The notes under the pieces were generated by a model. The model searched no databases, had not been told where the DNA came from, and saw nothing but the letters and a program-made list of their open reading frames with translations. Both the position numbers and the translations under genes were made by a program. Positions 42,430 through 51,438 of a DNA stretch of 64,000 nucleotides are shown piece after piece. The stretch's first letter is position 1, and each line of letters opens with the position of its first letter. Origin of the DNA: Nitrosopumilus sp. Nsub (GTDB lineage Archaea; Thermoproteota; Nitrososphaeria; Nitrososphaerales; Nitrosopumilaceae); assembly GCF_001541925.1 (NCBI RefSeq), contig NZ_LQMW01000019.1, positions 1-64,000 of the forward strand, read 5' to 3'.

Positions 42430-43398
42430 ATGAAACAAAAAATATTTCTCACAAGAACATTACATGATTTTGCATTAAAAGAATTAAAAAAGAAATTTCA
42501 AGTGGAAATACATAAAGGAAAAATTCCAATTCCTCAAAACATATTAAAATCTAAAATTAAAAATTCAGATGGTTTAATCTGTTTTCCGTACGACAAAATC
42601 AATAAAGAAATTCTACAAAGTGCAGAAAAACTCAAAGTAATTAGCACGTATAGCGTCGGATATGATCATATTGATTTAGATTTTGCAAAAAAAAAGAAAA
42701 TCAGGGTTGGATTTACTCCAGAAATTTTAACAGATGCAACAGCAGATATGGCATTTGGATTATTGCTTGATTCTTTAAGAAGAATTTCAGAAGGAGATAG
42801 AATAATCAGAAAAGGAAAATGGAAACAGATCTACGGAGCGTATGATTATGCAGGATTTGATTTACAGGGAAAAACTTTAGGCATAATGGGATTAGGTAGA
42901 ATAGGCAAAACTCTTGCAAAAAGAGCTAAAGCCTTTGATATGAAAATAGTTTATCATAATAGGAAAAAAATTTCAAAAGAAGAAGAAGAAAAATTAGGGG
43001 TAAAATACACAACGTTTGATAAATTAATTACTCAAAGTGACATAATTTCAATTCATGTTCCACACACAACTGAGACAAATCAAATTATTGACATCAAAAT
43101 TTTAAAAAAAATGAAAAAGACTGCATTTCTAATCAATACGTCCAGAGGAAAAGTAGTTAATGAAAAAGATCTTGTTACAGCATTAAAACAAAAAATGATA
43201 GCAGGTGCAGGATTAGATGTGTTTGAAATTGAACCAATTAACAAAAATCATCCATTTACAAAATTAGAAAACATAGTTTTAGTACCACATATTGGAAGTT
43301 CAACAAAAGAAACTAGAAGCAAAATGGCAGAATTAACTGTAAAAAACATAATTAATGGAATTAATGGAAAAAAACCAATTTATTCAGTAGGATATTGA
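42430..43398 (+). CDS. D-isomer-specific 2-hydroxyacid dehydrogenase
   Basis: 322 aa, NAD(P)-dependent reduction of a 2-oxoacid such as glyoxylate or hydroxypyruvate. Rossmann motif GLGRIGKTLAKRAKAFDM...YHNR (about 152-180), and catalytic Arg in INTSRGKVVNE, Glu in the FEIEP region, and His in PHIGSST. Length and the YSVGYDHID segment match the glyoxylate/hydroxypyruvate reductase group. Substrate is inference. Confidence 0.9.
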   Translation: MKQKIFLTRTLHDFALKELKKKFQVEIHKGKIPIPQNILKSKIKNSDGLICFPYDKINKEILQSAEKLKVISTYSVGYDHIDLDFAKKKKIRVGFTPEILTDATADMAFGLLLDSLRRISEGDRIIRKGKWKQIYGAYDYAGFDLQGKTLGIMGLGRIGKTLAKRAKAFDMKIVYHNRKKISKEEEEKLGVKYTTFDKLITQSDIISIHVPHTTETNQIIDIKILKKMKKTAFLINTSRGKVVNEKDLVTALKQKMIAGAGLDVFEIEPINKNHPFTKLENIVLVPHIGSSTKETRSKMAELTVKNIINGINGKKPIYSVGY

Positions 43399-43467
43399 AA
43401 ATTACGCGTAAGTTCACATCAAATAATATGTTGAGTTTTTATATTGAAATTGTGAAATAGAGTTAAG

Positions 43468-43557
43468 TTGAAAAAATTCAAACACACTAACGAAGAATTA
43501 GAATTAGCTAAAATACAAACTGAAAAAGAAAAAAAGAAAAAAGAATCACAAGATTGA
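43468..43557 (+). CDS. 29-aa Lys/Glu-rich microprotein
   Basis: TTG-initiated frame KKFKHTNEELELAKIQTEKEKKKKESQD, a single highly charged helix. It is followed ten bases later by a textbook hairpin plus T-run terminator, which argues that the message is real. No homologue recognised. Confidence 0.4.
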   Translation: MKKFKHTNEELELAKIQTEKEKKKKESQD

Positions 43558-43567
43558 TACTTTTTTG

Positions 43568-43595
43568 CTTGTCTTTTTCAGACAAGTTTTTTTTT
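43568..43595 (+). terminator. Stem-loop and poly-T terminator
   Basis: CTTGTC (43568-43573) pairs with GACAAG (43581-43586) around a 7-nt loop, followed by nine T residues. It closes the dehydrogenase/microprotein transcript. It also touches the stop of the convergent gene at 43594. Confidence 0.7.
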
Positions 43596-43968
43596 AAAAT
43601 TTAATTTTTGAAAAATACTTTTCATTTAATGAATTATACAGAGATTCTCTTTCAGAAATCAAATTTTTTGATTCATCATACATTTTTGTAAAAAATGCAG
43701 CTACAATACGATGATTATCAATATCAAAAAATCTTACACTAAAACTGATTCTATCAGGTTTTTGCTCTTTAACAAATTCAGCAGATTTTATCATTTCAGA
43801 ATTAATGTGCATATGAGCAGGGCCATCATTATCTCCAATTGTAATCCATTTTTCTTTTTGTTTAATCGTTAAAGAATTACTACGAATTTCGCACGTAGCA
43901 CCAATATTTTTTGTAATCAATAAAACATCATCAATTTTAACAATATCAGACAAGAGTTCAAAAAGCAA
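43594..43968 (-). CDS. Hypothetical protein, possible HutX/ChuX-like fold
   Basis: 124 aa. WITIGDNDGPAHMHINSEMIKSAEFV, then RISFSVRFFDIDNHRIVAAFF, loosely recalls the repeat of heme-handling HutX/ChuX proteins (a G-P-x-H strand and an SVRFFD strand). The match is by eye only and the protein is shorter than those families. No heme genes are adjacent. Confidence 0.5.
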   Translation of the reverse strand: MLFELLSDIVKIDDVLLITKNIGATCEIRSNSLTIKQKEKWITIGDNDGPAHMHINSEMIKSAEFVKEQKPDRISFSVRFFDIDNHRIVAAFFTKMYDESKNLISERESLYNSLNEKYFSKIKF

Positions 43969-44008
43969 TAACCAATCACCTCAAGTAAATTATTATAATA
44001 TTTTCATA

Positions 44009-44287
44009 TCAATTAGATTTTTTCAAATCAATTTGAACAAGATCATCAGTATCACCATGAATACAATCAGTTCCAATTGATTTTACAGGAGTGAAACTAA
44101 TTTTTCCGCTGTGCATTTTTCCCTCATTTTGTAAAATTGTGAGTTTACCGGTAACAATGTGTTGATGTTTTTTACAAGTTAAACCAAACATGTATTCATC
44201 TTTTCCATCAACAATGGATACAATAAATTCAGGGGGATTAACACACTGTTTTCCTTCTTCTGAAACTGAACACTTATCAGGCATCAT
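44009..44287 (-). CDS. Small Cys/His-containing hypothetical protein
   Basis: 92 aa. CSVSEEGKQCVNPPEFIVSIVDGKDEYMFGLTCKKHQHIV, then DCIHGDTDD. The pattern C-x8-C...C-x2-H-x-H could hold one zinc, a treble-clef-like layout. ATG at 44287 or the next Met at 44284. Divergent from the LhgO-like gene. Confidence 0.6.
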   Translation of the reverse strand: MMPDKCSVSEEGKQCVNPPEFIVSIVDGKDEYMFGLTCKKHQHIVTGKLTILQNEGKMHSGKISFTPVKSIGTDCIHGDTDDLVQIDLKKSN

Positions 44288-44363
44288 AATTAAATTAAAA
44301 AAAATATCAGATATTAATCTTCATAGATGTGATTTAATATTAATCATAATTAGATAAAGCAAG

Positions 44364-45674
44364 TTGAAAGAAAATTTTGATTTAGTAATTATTGGCGGCG
44401 GAATTTTAGGAACTTCAATTTCATATTTCTTATCATTTCTAAACAAATCAAAAAAAATTGCAGTGATAGAACAAGAAAAGAATGTTGCACACCATACTAG
44501 TGGCAGAAATACTGGAAAGGTTCATGCACCGTATCTATACAACCCAGAAAAAAAGAAACTATTTGCTAATGCAGCATTTCACGGATATGAAATGTGGAAA
44601 GAATATTCAAAACTACAAAATTTACCATTTAAGGAAGATGGAGTAATTGAAGTTGCATTAGATGAAAAAGGAATCAAAGTTCTTGAAAAATATCTCAAAT
44701 GGGGAAAACAAAATGGATTAGAAGAAAAAGATATCGAATTAATAGATAAAACAGAATTAAAAAAAATTGAACCTGAAATAAAATGTGAATCTGCTCTTTA
44801 CGCATATCGAGATGGTTCAACAGATTATTTTACATTAACAAATGCAGTAATGGAAGACAGTAAAAAAAATGGAATTAATTTTCTTTTTAATAATAAAATA
44901 AATCAAATTAAAAAAATCAATGACAAGTGGGAAATAACAATTAAGGGCAATGAAAAAATCTACTCTGATTTTTTGATTAATGCAGCAGGAGGTCAGGCAA
45001 TTGATATTGCACACAATATCGGAATTGCAAAAAACCTTACAGATGTACATTTTAGAGGAGAATATTGGAAAACACCAAAAAAATATCACAATCTAACAAA
45101 AACTAGTGTATATTCAGTTCCAGAATTCCCAGATTATCCATTTTTAGATCCTCATTGGATAGTTAGAGTTGATGGAAGTTGTGAAATTGGACCAAATGCA
45201 GTTCCTGTTTTTAGTCCTTATGGATACGATACTGCAGAAAACATCAAGGAATTCATTCCAAAAATATTGGAAATGATTAATTCGGGTGCAAGAAAAATAA
45301 TATTTGATAAAGATTTTCAGGAATTAGCTTTTAGTGAAATACAATCATCAATGTCAAAATCTTCAATGATTGAAAGAGTAAGAAAATTTCTTCCAAAAAT
45401 TGATCCAAAAGAAATTACAAACAAAGGTACAGCAGGAATTAGATCATCTGTGATTGATGATAAGGGCAAATTTGTTCCAGATGTAATTTTACTAGAAGAA
45501 GATTCATCATTCCATATTTTGAATTATAATTCACCGGGTGCAACAGGAGCATTACCATTTTCAGCACATGTCATATATCAGTTACATAAAAGAGGATTAT
45601 TTGAGAGCGAAGACATTCACTCACAGTGTGGACCTTGGAAATTTAATGAAATTGTTGAAAAATTAGAAAAATAA
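44364..45674 (+). CDS. L-2-hydroxyglutarate oxidase-like FAD protein
   Basis: 436 aa. N-terminal FAD-binding motif LVIIGGGILGTSISYFL with an acidic strand end (AVIEQE), then HTSGRNTGKVHAPYLYNP and NAAGGQAIDIA, all typical of the LhgO branch of the DAO family. It would oxidise a 2-hydroxyacid such as L-2-hydroxyglutarate, passing electrons to the membrane pool. TTG start at 44364. It may act with the 2-hydroxyacid dehydrogenase 1 kb away, but the genes are not in one operon. Confidence 0.85.
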   Translation: MKENFDLVIIGGGILGTSISYFLSFLNKSKKIAVIEQEKNVAHHTSGRNTGKVHAPYLYNPEKKKLFANAAFHGYEMWKEYSKLQNLPFKEDGVIEVALDEKGIKVLEKYLKWGKQNGLEEKDIELIDKTELKKIEPEIKCESALYAYRDGSTDYFTLTNAVMEDSKKNGINFLFNNKINQIKKINDKWEITIKGNEKIYSDFLINAAGGQAIDIAHNIGIAKNLTDVHFRGEYWKTPKKYHNLTKTSVYSVPEFPDYPFLDPHWIVRVDGSCEIGPNAVPVFSPYGYDTAENIKEFIPKILEMINSGARKIIFDKDFQELAFSEIQSSMSKSSMIERVRKFLPKIDPKEITNKGTAGIRSSVIDDKGKFVPDVILLEEDSSFHILNYNSPGATGALPFSAHVIYQLHKRGLFESEDIHSQCGPWKFNEIVEKLEK

Positions 45675-45676
45675 AA

Positions 45677-45778
45677 TGGCGCAGAGAGGGAGATTTGAAC
45701 TCCCGTTCCCTTGCGAGAACGCGCTTTATGGTTAAACAATTTCCAGGCGCGCGCCCTACCAGGCTAGGCGACCTCTGC
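45677..45778 (-). tRNA. tRNA-Ser (anticodon GGA) with a 15-nt intron
   Basis: On the minus strand the acceptor GCAGAGG pairs with TCTCTGC, followed by discriminator G and an encoded CCA (45677-45679). The T arm is GGGAG TTCAAAT CTCCC and there is a long variable arm, as expected for serine. The anticodon GGA is at 45742-45744. Between positions 37 and 38 lies a 15-nt intron, about 45726-45740, after which the stem resumes with GCGCG. This is a substrate for the EndA at 15.2 kb. Confidence 0.92.
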
Positions 45779-45845
45779 AGAAGTCTTGCGACAATTCTAT
45801 TTCATAAAATGTGATTATAAATTATGTTATTAGCGATAAGAAAAG

Positions 45846-46352
45846 TTATTTCCAAATTGTTATGGTAGTCGATTTTTCTACAATATGTCCATCCAGATCT
45901 AATCCCTTTGCAGAAATTTTGTAAACACCTTCCAAGGCAGTATCACCATCATTTTTAATTTGATCCCATGATAAAGTTACTTCATCCATAGGTTCAAGAG
46001 TTGAAATTACTTGTGCAGATGTTGGAGAATACATCAAGATTCCAGCCAAACCAGTAATCTTCAACCCATATGATGAATCTGAAAAAGTTAATTCATTAGT
46101 ACCTGAATTTACAATTCGGATTTGAATTAATTCATCTTGTTTAAAATCAAACTTTTCAGTTACAATTGAGAGTGAAGATCCTTCAACAAATTCCAATTGA
46201 GATGTATTTTTAAAATCAATTAGATAAGTTCCGAATGCAAATCCAGATGCAACCCCAACAGCAATAAAAACAACAAGACTTTTAGCTAGCAATTCTTTGA
46301 AAATAAATTCAGTATTTTTTAATCTTTTGGAGCAGTAGGTTTTGTTCTCCAT
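45846..46352 (-). CDS. Membrane-anchored immunoglobulin-like hypothetical protein
   Basis: 168 aa if started at ATG 46352, inside the end of cbf5; TTG 46292 would give 148 aa starting just before the helix. One hydrophobic helix (SLVVFIAVGVASGFAFGTYLI), then a beta-sandwich-like exterior (FDFKQDELIQIRIVNSGTNELTFSDS, EVTLSWDQI, GVYKISAKGLD) like the BsuPI or Ig-like domains of secreted archaeal proteins. Function unknown. Confidence 0.65.
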   Translation of the reverse strand: MENKTYCSKRLKNTEFIFKELLAKSLVVFIAVGVASGFAFGTYLIDFKNTSQLEFVEGSSLSIVTEKFDFKQDELIQIRIVNSGTNELTFSDSSYGLKITGLAGILMYSPTSAQVISTLEPMDEVTLSWDQIKNDGDTALEGVYKISAKGLDLDGHIVEKSTTITIWK

Positions 46353-47320
46353 TTTTTTGGATAAGTGTTAGGAGCCATAATGATTCTTTTTGTAACAAAT
46401 GCATATCCTTTTGTTGCATCACGAATTTGTTCTTCATCCATTGTAGATTCAGCCAATGCGACTGCCTCCCCTTTTTGTGTATAAATTCCAACAATGTCAC
46501 CTTCTTTCAAATGTGGGGAAATTTTTAAAATTCCAGGAATTGCAAGTTGAGCACCATGGCACATTGCATCAACTGCAGAATCACGAATTACTATAGATTT
46601 TAATTCACTTAATGCAAGTTCAACAGGTTTAATGATTTCCATTAATTTAGAATCATCTTTTTTTTCTTCCCAAATAGCAAATGCATCAGCAAGTTCATGC
46701 AATGTAACTAATCCATCTTTTTCATGAAATTGGTCAACACGACTACGTCTAAGCTCAATCATAGTTGCTCCAGGACCCAAAACTTCACCAATATCATAGT
46801 ATAATTTTCGAATATAGGTTCCAGCTTCGCATAAAATTCTAGTTAAAAGTAATCTTTCCTTTTGTTCAATTAATTCTAATTCATAGATTGTTCTAGTTCT
46901 TGTTTGTCTTACTACAGCAGAACGTTGAGGAGGTTTTTGAAAAATTTCACCTGTAAACATTTCAATAATTTCAGATAATTTTTCTTTAGAAGGCAATGAA
47001 TGAACTCTACCTAATGCATGGTATTCTTTAGGACCATAAAGTAAAACTCCCAAAGCTTTTGTTGCCTCACCTAATCCAAGAGGTAAAACTCCAGAAACTT
47101 GTGGATCCAATGTTCCACTATGTCCTATTTTATCAATTTTTAAAATTCGTTTTGTCCATGCAACTGTTTCGTGACTAGTAGGTCCTGGGGGTTTGTCTAA
47201 CAAAATAATTCCATTATCTAATAATTGTTCTATAGTTCGTTTATCATAGTAAGTTCCATGGGCTTCATCAGTTATATCTTGATCAATTTCAATTAAATTT
47301 TCAAGTTGTTTTAAAGTCAT
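46319..47320 (-). CDS. cbf5: rRNA/tRNA pseudouridine synthase Cbf5
   Basis: 333 aa. N-terminal TruB catalytic domain, with LLDKPPGPTSHETVAW and the catalytic Asp in GHSGTLDPQVSGVLPLGLGEATK, and a C-terminal PUA domain (VIRDSAVDAMCHGAQLAIPGIL, EGDIVGIYTQKGEAVALAES). It works with H/ACA guide RNAs and Nop10, Gar1 and L7Ae. Overlaps cmk by four bases at the end of the spc operon. Confidence 0.95.
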   Translation of the reverse strand: MTLKQLENLIEIDQDITDEAHGTYYDKRTIEQLLDNGIILLDKPPGPTSHETVAWTKRILKIDKIGHSGTLDPQVSGVLPLGLGEATKALGVLLYGPKEYHALGRVHSLPSKEKLSEIIEMFTGEIFQKPPQRSAVVRQTRTRTIYELELIEQKERLLLTRILCEAGTYIRKLYYDIGEVLGPGATMIELRRSRVDQFHEKDGLVTLHELADAFAIWEEKKDDSKLMEIIKPVELALSELKSIVIRDSAVDAMCHGAQLAIPGILKISPHLKEGDIVGIYTQKGEAVALAESTMDEEQIRDATKGYAFVTKRIIMAPNTYPKKWRTKPTAPKD

Positions 47321-47877
47321 AGTAATTTTCTCACAGTTTCAGTAGTTACATCAATAACTTGATTTGCAGTTAGATTATCAGTATTTATGATTACATCAAA
47401 TACAGATTTATCATCACCGAAGCTGAATCCATAAAGTTTTTTGTAAAGTGCTTTGTTTTTATCAAAACGAGATTTTGTAATTTCATAGGCATTTTCTGAA
47501 CTCATGTTATCTCTTGTTTGCATTCTTTTAGTACTACTAGCATGAGAACCCTCTAACCAAATTTTAATTCCATCTTCAATTAGCCAAGGTAACGTGTAAC
47601 TTGTAATTACCATTCCACCTTGATTAAACAAATCAGTTAATTTTTTATCTAAATTTTTATCAAATTCAGAATTTTCCTCACGTTGATTTAGAAATTTGAG
47701 TCCTTCTTTAGTATCCCACCAATCATCGCCATCTGAATTGAATCCTTGTTCTTTTGCCATTTCTTTTAAAACATCTCCCCCACTAAGATATTGTAAATTG
47801 AATTCTTTAGATAATCCTTTAGCAACAGTTGTTTTTCCGACTGCAGGAGGGCCAGATATTACGATAGATTTGGTCAA
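47317..47877 (-). CDS. cmk: Cytidylate kinase, archaeal type
   Basis: 186 aa. P-loop VISGPPAVGKTTVAKGLS, then YLSGGDVLKEMAKEQG as the CMP-site block characteristic of the short archaeal enzymes. It phosphorylates CMP and dCMP. Both its start and its stop overlap neighbours by four bases (ATGA), so translation is coupled through the EMC3-like gene, cmk and cbf5, a standard archaeal order. Confidence 0.93.
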   Translation of the reverse strand: MTKSIVISGPPAVGKTTVAKGLSKEFNLQYLSGGDVLKEMAKEQGFNSDGDDWWDTKEGLKFLNQREENSEFDKNLDKKLTDLFNQGGMVITSYTLPWLIEDGIKIWLEGSHASSTKRMQTRDNMSSENAYEITKSRFDKNKALYKKLYGFSFGDDKSVFDVIINTDNLTANQVIDVTTETVRKLL

Positions 47878-48503
47878 CCTAGATCCATTGATGTTTTAGT
47901 GAGTCTCATAATGATTCCACTAAATGCAATAGAAGAAAGGAAATACCAAGCCCATAGCATTAGATGGTTTTCTTTACCAAAACAAATGTGTGTAGAATCT
48001 AAAGCTTGTTGTGCTGTACAAGTTAGTTGGAACATGTCTCCAGGAATCACATTTAGGGGAATAGGAGAAATTGCTACAGTATATGTGAACAGTTGTGGCA
48101 ATACAAGATAGAAAATCAAAATTAATGGAACAAAAGTAATCATCATAGGTCGCATATTCATTTGCATCATCTCCATGGACATTTTGTTCATGTACGAAGA
48201 TTTTTTATTTAGTTCAGCGGATTTAGCAGTATCTTTAGATCTCATGGCAGCCATTCTTTCTTTTTGCCAAGCTTTCGTTTCTTTCATGATTCTTTTTAAT
48301 TTGGTTTGATCAACCATTTTTCTCCTAACTGCAGAATTGAAAATATTTAGCAATATTCCAAATCCAGATACAGCAAACATGGATAAAATCAAACCTTTGA
48401 TTATAGGATCATCACTGCCAAGAGCCATTCTATCACCACCCAAAAAGTCAGGTAATTGTAAAAATGCTGAATCAATAAAGAGTAGAATAAAGTTAAAATC
48501 CAT
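47874..48503 (-). CDS. EMC3/TMCO1 (DUF106) family membrane insertase-like protein
   Basis: 209 aa with three transmembrane helices (about 32-52, 115-140 and 180-198) and a cytosolic coiled coil between the first two (KLKRIMKETKAWQKERMAAMRSKD). This is the archaeal YidC/Get1/EMC3 relative found beside secY. It probably inserts small membrane proteins, which fits this genome's many single-helix microproteins. The gene lies between adkA and cmk. Confidence 0.9.
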   Translation of the reverse strand: MDFNFILLFIDSAFLQLPDFLGGDRMALGSDDPIIKGLILSMFAVSGFGILLNIFNSAVRRKMVDQTKLKRIMKETKAWQKERMAAMRSKDTAKSAELNKKSSYMNKMSMEMMQMNMRPMMITFVPLILIFYLVLPQLFTYTVAISPIPLNVIPGDMFQLTCTAQQALDSTHICFGKENHLMLWAWYFLSSIAFSGIIMRLTKTSMDLG

Positions 48504-48506
48504 TTT

Positions 48507-49085
48507 TTACAGTCCTATTGCCTTAATTATTTTATCAGCTGCTTCTTCAACCTTTCCCTCACCATTAAGAACATGTCTTACTGGTGAGCCTGTAATTACA
48601 GCACATGCCGAAATCATACCTGATTGATAGTCTAGCTCCTTCTTAATGTTAGCTAGAGTAATTTTATCCCTATTTCTGGAATCGTCTTTCATTCGTCTAT
48701 TGTAGATTTCTTCAGGTTTTGCTGCAACTGAAACGAAATTGCTAGGTTTAATGATTTTCAAAACATGTTCTGGTAATCCAGGATAATATCCCTCAGGAGA
48801 GCTGATAAATGCGTGAGTATCGATAATTACAACTTCTTCTTCATGTGTAGCAATTGTTTCTGCAGCTATTTTCTGAAGACGTTGTTGTTCAGTAACAGAT
48901 AATTTTCTTAGTAAATCTCTATCCTCTAAACCATTTTCTTTTGCAACATCAAACATCAAACTTCCGTAATTTATCACAATTACATTTTTGTGGTGATCCT
49001 TTAAGATATCAACCATTTTTGTTAACAAGGTAGTTTTCCCGACTCCAGGGATTCCGACAAGAATAATTTTTTTATTTTCTACCAA
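48507..49085 (-). CDS. adkA: Adenylate kinase, archaeal AdkA type
   Basis: 192 aa from TTG 49085 (VENKKIILVGIPGVGKTTLL). P-loop GIPGVGKTT at about 12-20 and the AMP-site GSLMFDVAKENGLEDRDLLRKL typical of trimeric archaeal adenylate kinases. A longer frame from 49112 would begin inside the secY coding sequence with a non-family leader. The secY stop lies 14 bases inside this gene. Confidence 0.92.
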   Translation of the reverse strand: MVENKKIILVGIPGVGKTTLLTKMVDILKDHHKNVIVINYGSLMFDVAKENGLEDRDLLRKLSVTEQQRLQKIAAETIATHEEEVVIIDTHAFISSPEGYYPGLPEHVLKIIKPSNFVSVAAKPEEIYNRRMKDDSRNRDKITLANIKKELDYQSGMISACAVITGSPVRHVLNGEGKVEEAADKIIKAIGL

Positions 49086-50505
49086 GCAAGGCACCCAACC
49101 GTGGCATAACAACTTCTACTTGTTCTCTAACTAATTGTGTGTAATAATTAATGAGAATATCTACCATAAGTAAGATCCCAATTCCAGATCCAAATACACC
49201 AAGGACATCAGATACTCCTGCTAAAAGACCCAAAATCATTGAACCAATAATTGTGACAGATGGAATGTATTTGTTCAATAGTGCCTCAACAGGTTTGTTA
49301 GATCTTCTAAATCCAGGAATTTGTACATCTGCATCAAGTAAGTTTTGAGCTGCACTCTTTGGAGATAAACCACCAAGTTCAACCCACAATCTACCAAATA
49401 CAATTACAATTCCAATCATAAACAAAACATATCCCACAGCTCTCATAGGATCAAGGGCTGCAACATCTAAACCACGAGGTGGTGTGATGTAGTAAATAAT
49501 TCCTCCAACGGGAGTAGAAGGACTTGTAGGATCAAATTGAGCTATAAAGTTTACAAAGAAATTATTGTTACGAGGATTGAATTGAGACCAAATCATTTGG
49601 AAGACAAATACAGCATTTGCAGTTAAAGCAGATGCCAAAATTACAGGGATGTTAGAAACATACATCAATTTGATAGGATAAACAGCCTGAAATCCTCGGT
49701 ATTTTGTAGAAACAATTGGGATTTCAATTTTCATACCTTGTGTAAACACAAGTATCAGCAAAATTCCTGCTGTCAGGAATAGGCCAAAAATACTAGGCAG
49801 TTGATTTGAACGGAATAATACATTTCCAAGATCACCATTTCCAGTTAATGATTCTACAAGATATGGAATAATACCTATCATTCCACCATCACCAGCAGGT
49901 AATGGACTAAACATACTCCAAAGAATTTGTTGAGCTACACCTGCCATAATGAATAAACTAATTCCACTACCAAGTCCCCAACCTTTTTGGATTAATTCGT
50001 CTAAGAACATAATTATGATAGACGCTGCCATCAGCTGCCCTATAATCACATACAGGACATACGGTTCAGTTGCTGCACCACCATATACTGCTGCAGCATA
50101 AACAATAGATTCAGCTACAATTACAATGTAAGTTACAATTTTTGTTGCAGTTTGGAAAATTCCTCTTTCCTCTGGTTTTTTGAAATCAAATTTGAGAATA
50201 TCAGAACCTCTCAACAATTGCATCAAGAGTCCAGCTGTAACAATGGGTCCAATTCCTAATTCAACTAAAGTACCTTGTTGGGATGCAAAAATTACTCTAG
50301 CAAAAGCTAGGAAATCAAATTCAGGAGCTGTTGCTCCAAATAAGGGAGTTTGTCCCATTACCATGTAAATTAGTAATGCAACACCACACCAGAGCAATCT
50401 AGTTGGTAATGGAATTTTCTTTTTTGGTTTTGGAACTTGTGGTAAATATGGTTCTGCTTTGAATACTACTTTTCTAATGATTGAAGTAATAGTACCCTCA
50501 GCCAT
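49072..50505 (-). CDS. secY: Preprotein translocase subunit SecY
   Basis: 477 aa, ten transmembrane helices. GPIVTAGLLMQLLRGSDIL is the helix-2 plug region, and EIPIVSTKYRGFQAVYPIKLMYVSNIPVILA the conserved SecY core. A ~40-residue insertion in the external loop after helix 7 (ITPPRGLDVAALDP) is visible. It forms the protein channel with SecE (here at 61865) and Sec beta. It lies at its normal place after L15. Confidence 0.96.
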   Translation of the reverse strand: MAEGTITSIIRKVVFKAEPYLPQVPKPKKKIPLPTRLLWCGVALLIYMVMGQTPLFGATAPEFDFLAFARVIFASQQGTLVELGIGPIVTAGLLMQLLRGSDILKFDFKKPEERGIFQTATKIVTYIVIVAESIVYAAAVYGGAATEPYVLYVIIGQLMAASIIIMFLDELIQKGWGLGSGISLFIMAGVAQQILWSMFSPLPAGDGGMIGIIPYLVESLTGNGDLGNVLFRSNQLPSIFGLFLTAGILLILVFTQGMKIEIPIVSTKYRGFQAVYPIKLMYVSNIPVILASALTANAVFVFQMIWSQFNPRNNNFFVNFIAQFDPTSPSTPVGGIIYYITPPRGLDVAALDPMRAVGYVLFMIGIVIVFGRLWVELGGLSPKSAAQNLLDADVQIPGFRRSNKPVEALLNKYIPSVTIIGSMILGLLAGVSDVLGVFGSGIGILLMVDILINYYTQLVREQVEVVMPRLGALLGRK

Positions 50506-50518
50506 TCTCAGTTAACAC

Positions 50519-50965
50519 CTAATCCTCTTCAGGTTTTTCATCTGTTGAAGATTGAGCAATTTCTCCGCCAACGGCTTTTAGCTTTTCTTCAGCTGATGCA
50601 GTAAAATTTTCTACTTTTACAGAGTATGCGTTGGAAATATTTCCACCGCCAAGAAGTTTATCATATCCTGCACTTTCGAGGTCTACAATTTTCTTTCCAC
50701 CTTCTTCTTTACCAAATTTAGTGAATAAATCATCTAAATCTCTAACACTAGCCCATTTTTTTGTGATGTTTGGATGAGGAGGACTTGTTGATTCATGTCC
50801 ATAATGATCCGGCTCATCTTTTAGTAAACTACTGTAATGATGTTTTTGGAAACCTGTAACTCCAAGACCACCTTTATGACCACTTGCACGGTGTTGACCT
50901 ACTTGTCCCCATCCCATGTGTCTGCCACCTCTTAGTCTTCGAGTTTTTCGTAATCTAGTTGCCAT
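50519..50965 (-). CDS. rpl15: 50S ribosomal protein L15
   Basis: 148 aa. TRLRKTRRLRGGRHMGWGQVGQHR at the N-terminus, then GHKGGLGVTGFQKHH, the standard archaeal L15 opening. The C-terminus ends in an acidic tail (STDEKPEED). One base separates it from rpl30 and 13 bases from secY. Confidence 0.95.
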   Translation of the reverse strand: MATRLRKTRRLRGGRHMGWGQVGQHRASGHKGGLGVTGFQKHHYSSLLKDEPDHYGHESTSPPHPNITKKWASVRDLDDLFTKFGKEEGGKKIVDLESAGYDKLLGGGNISNAYSVKVENFTASAEEKLKAVGGEIAQSSTDEKPEED

Positions 50966-50966
50966 G

Positions 50967-51434
50967 TTAAATCATTCTCCTAACTATAGTATCAAGTTCT
51001 TTGTTAGAACCAAGAATACCTTTTTGACCATAAAGTTTCTTTGTACTTCTTTTGAATCCGTGAACTGGAGGTGCTAAAGCAAACCAAGGTTTTAATGGTT
51101 TTAATTTTGATAGTGATGTTTTTCCCTCAGCTAATGCAGTTCCAAGTTCTGCAGCATTTGCAAATCCTAATTCTTTAAGATCTTCATCAGTAATTTTTTG
51201 ATAACCGCTTTTTCGTGCTTTCTTTTCTACTAGTTCTTGTGCCAAAGTTGAATCAAGTTCAATCCATGATACGTAATGTTGTACTTTTCTTAACATTCCC
51301 AATGTATTGTCTTTTGCAGGTAAAATTGTAGCACGATATTTTTTATCTAATTTTAACAGATTCATGGTATGAGTAGCCCAATAGGGACAATCTGCTTGAC
51401 CCTTAATTCTTACAACAAGATATGCATTTGCCAT
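50967..51434 (-). CDS. rpl30: 50S ribosomal protein L30
   Basis: 155 aa, the long archaeal/eukaryotic L7-type L30. AYLVVRIKGQADCPYWATHTMNLLKLDKK is the L30 core, and the GYQKITDEDLKELG and PPVHGFKRSTKKLYGQKG blocks belong to the archaeal extension. Part of the L18-S5-L30-L15 segment. Confidence 0.95.
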   Translation of the reverse strand: MANAYLVVRIKGQADCPYWATHTMNLLKLDKKYRATILPAKDNTLGMLRKVQHYVSWIELDSTLAQELVEKKARKSGYQKITDEDLKELGFANAAELGTALAEGKTSLSKLKPLKPWFALAPPVHGFKRSTKKLYGQKGILGSNKELDTIVRRMI

Positions 51435-51438
51435 TTTA

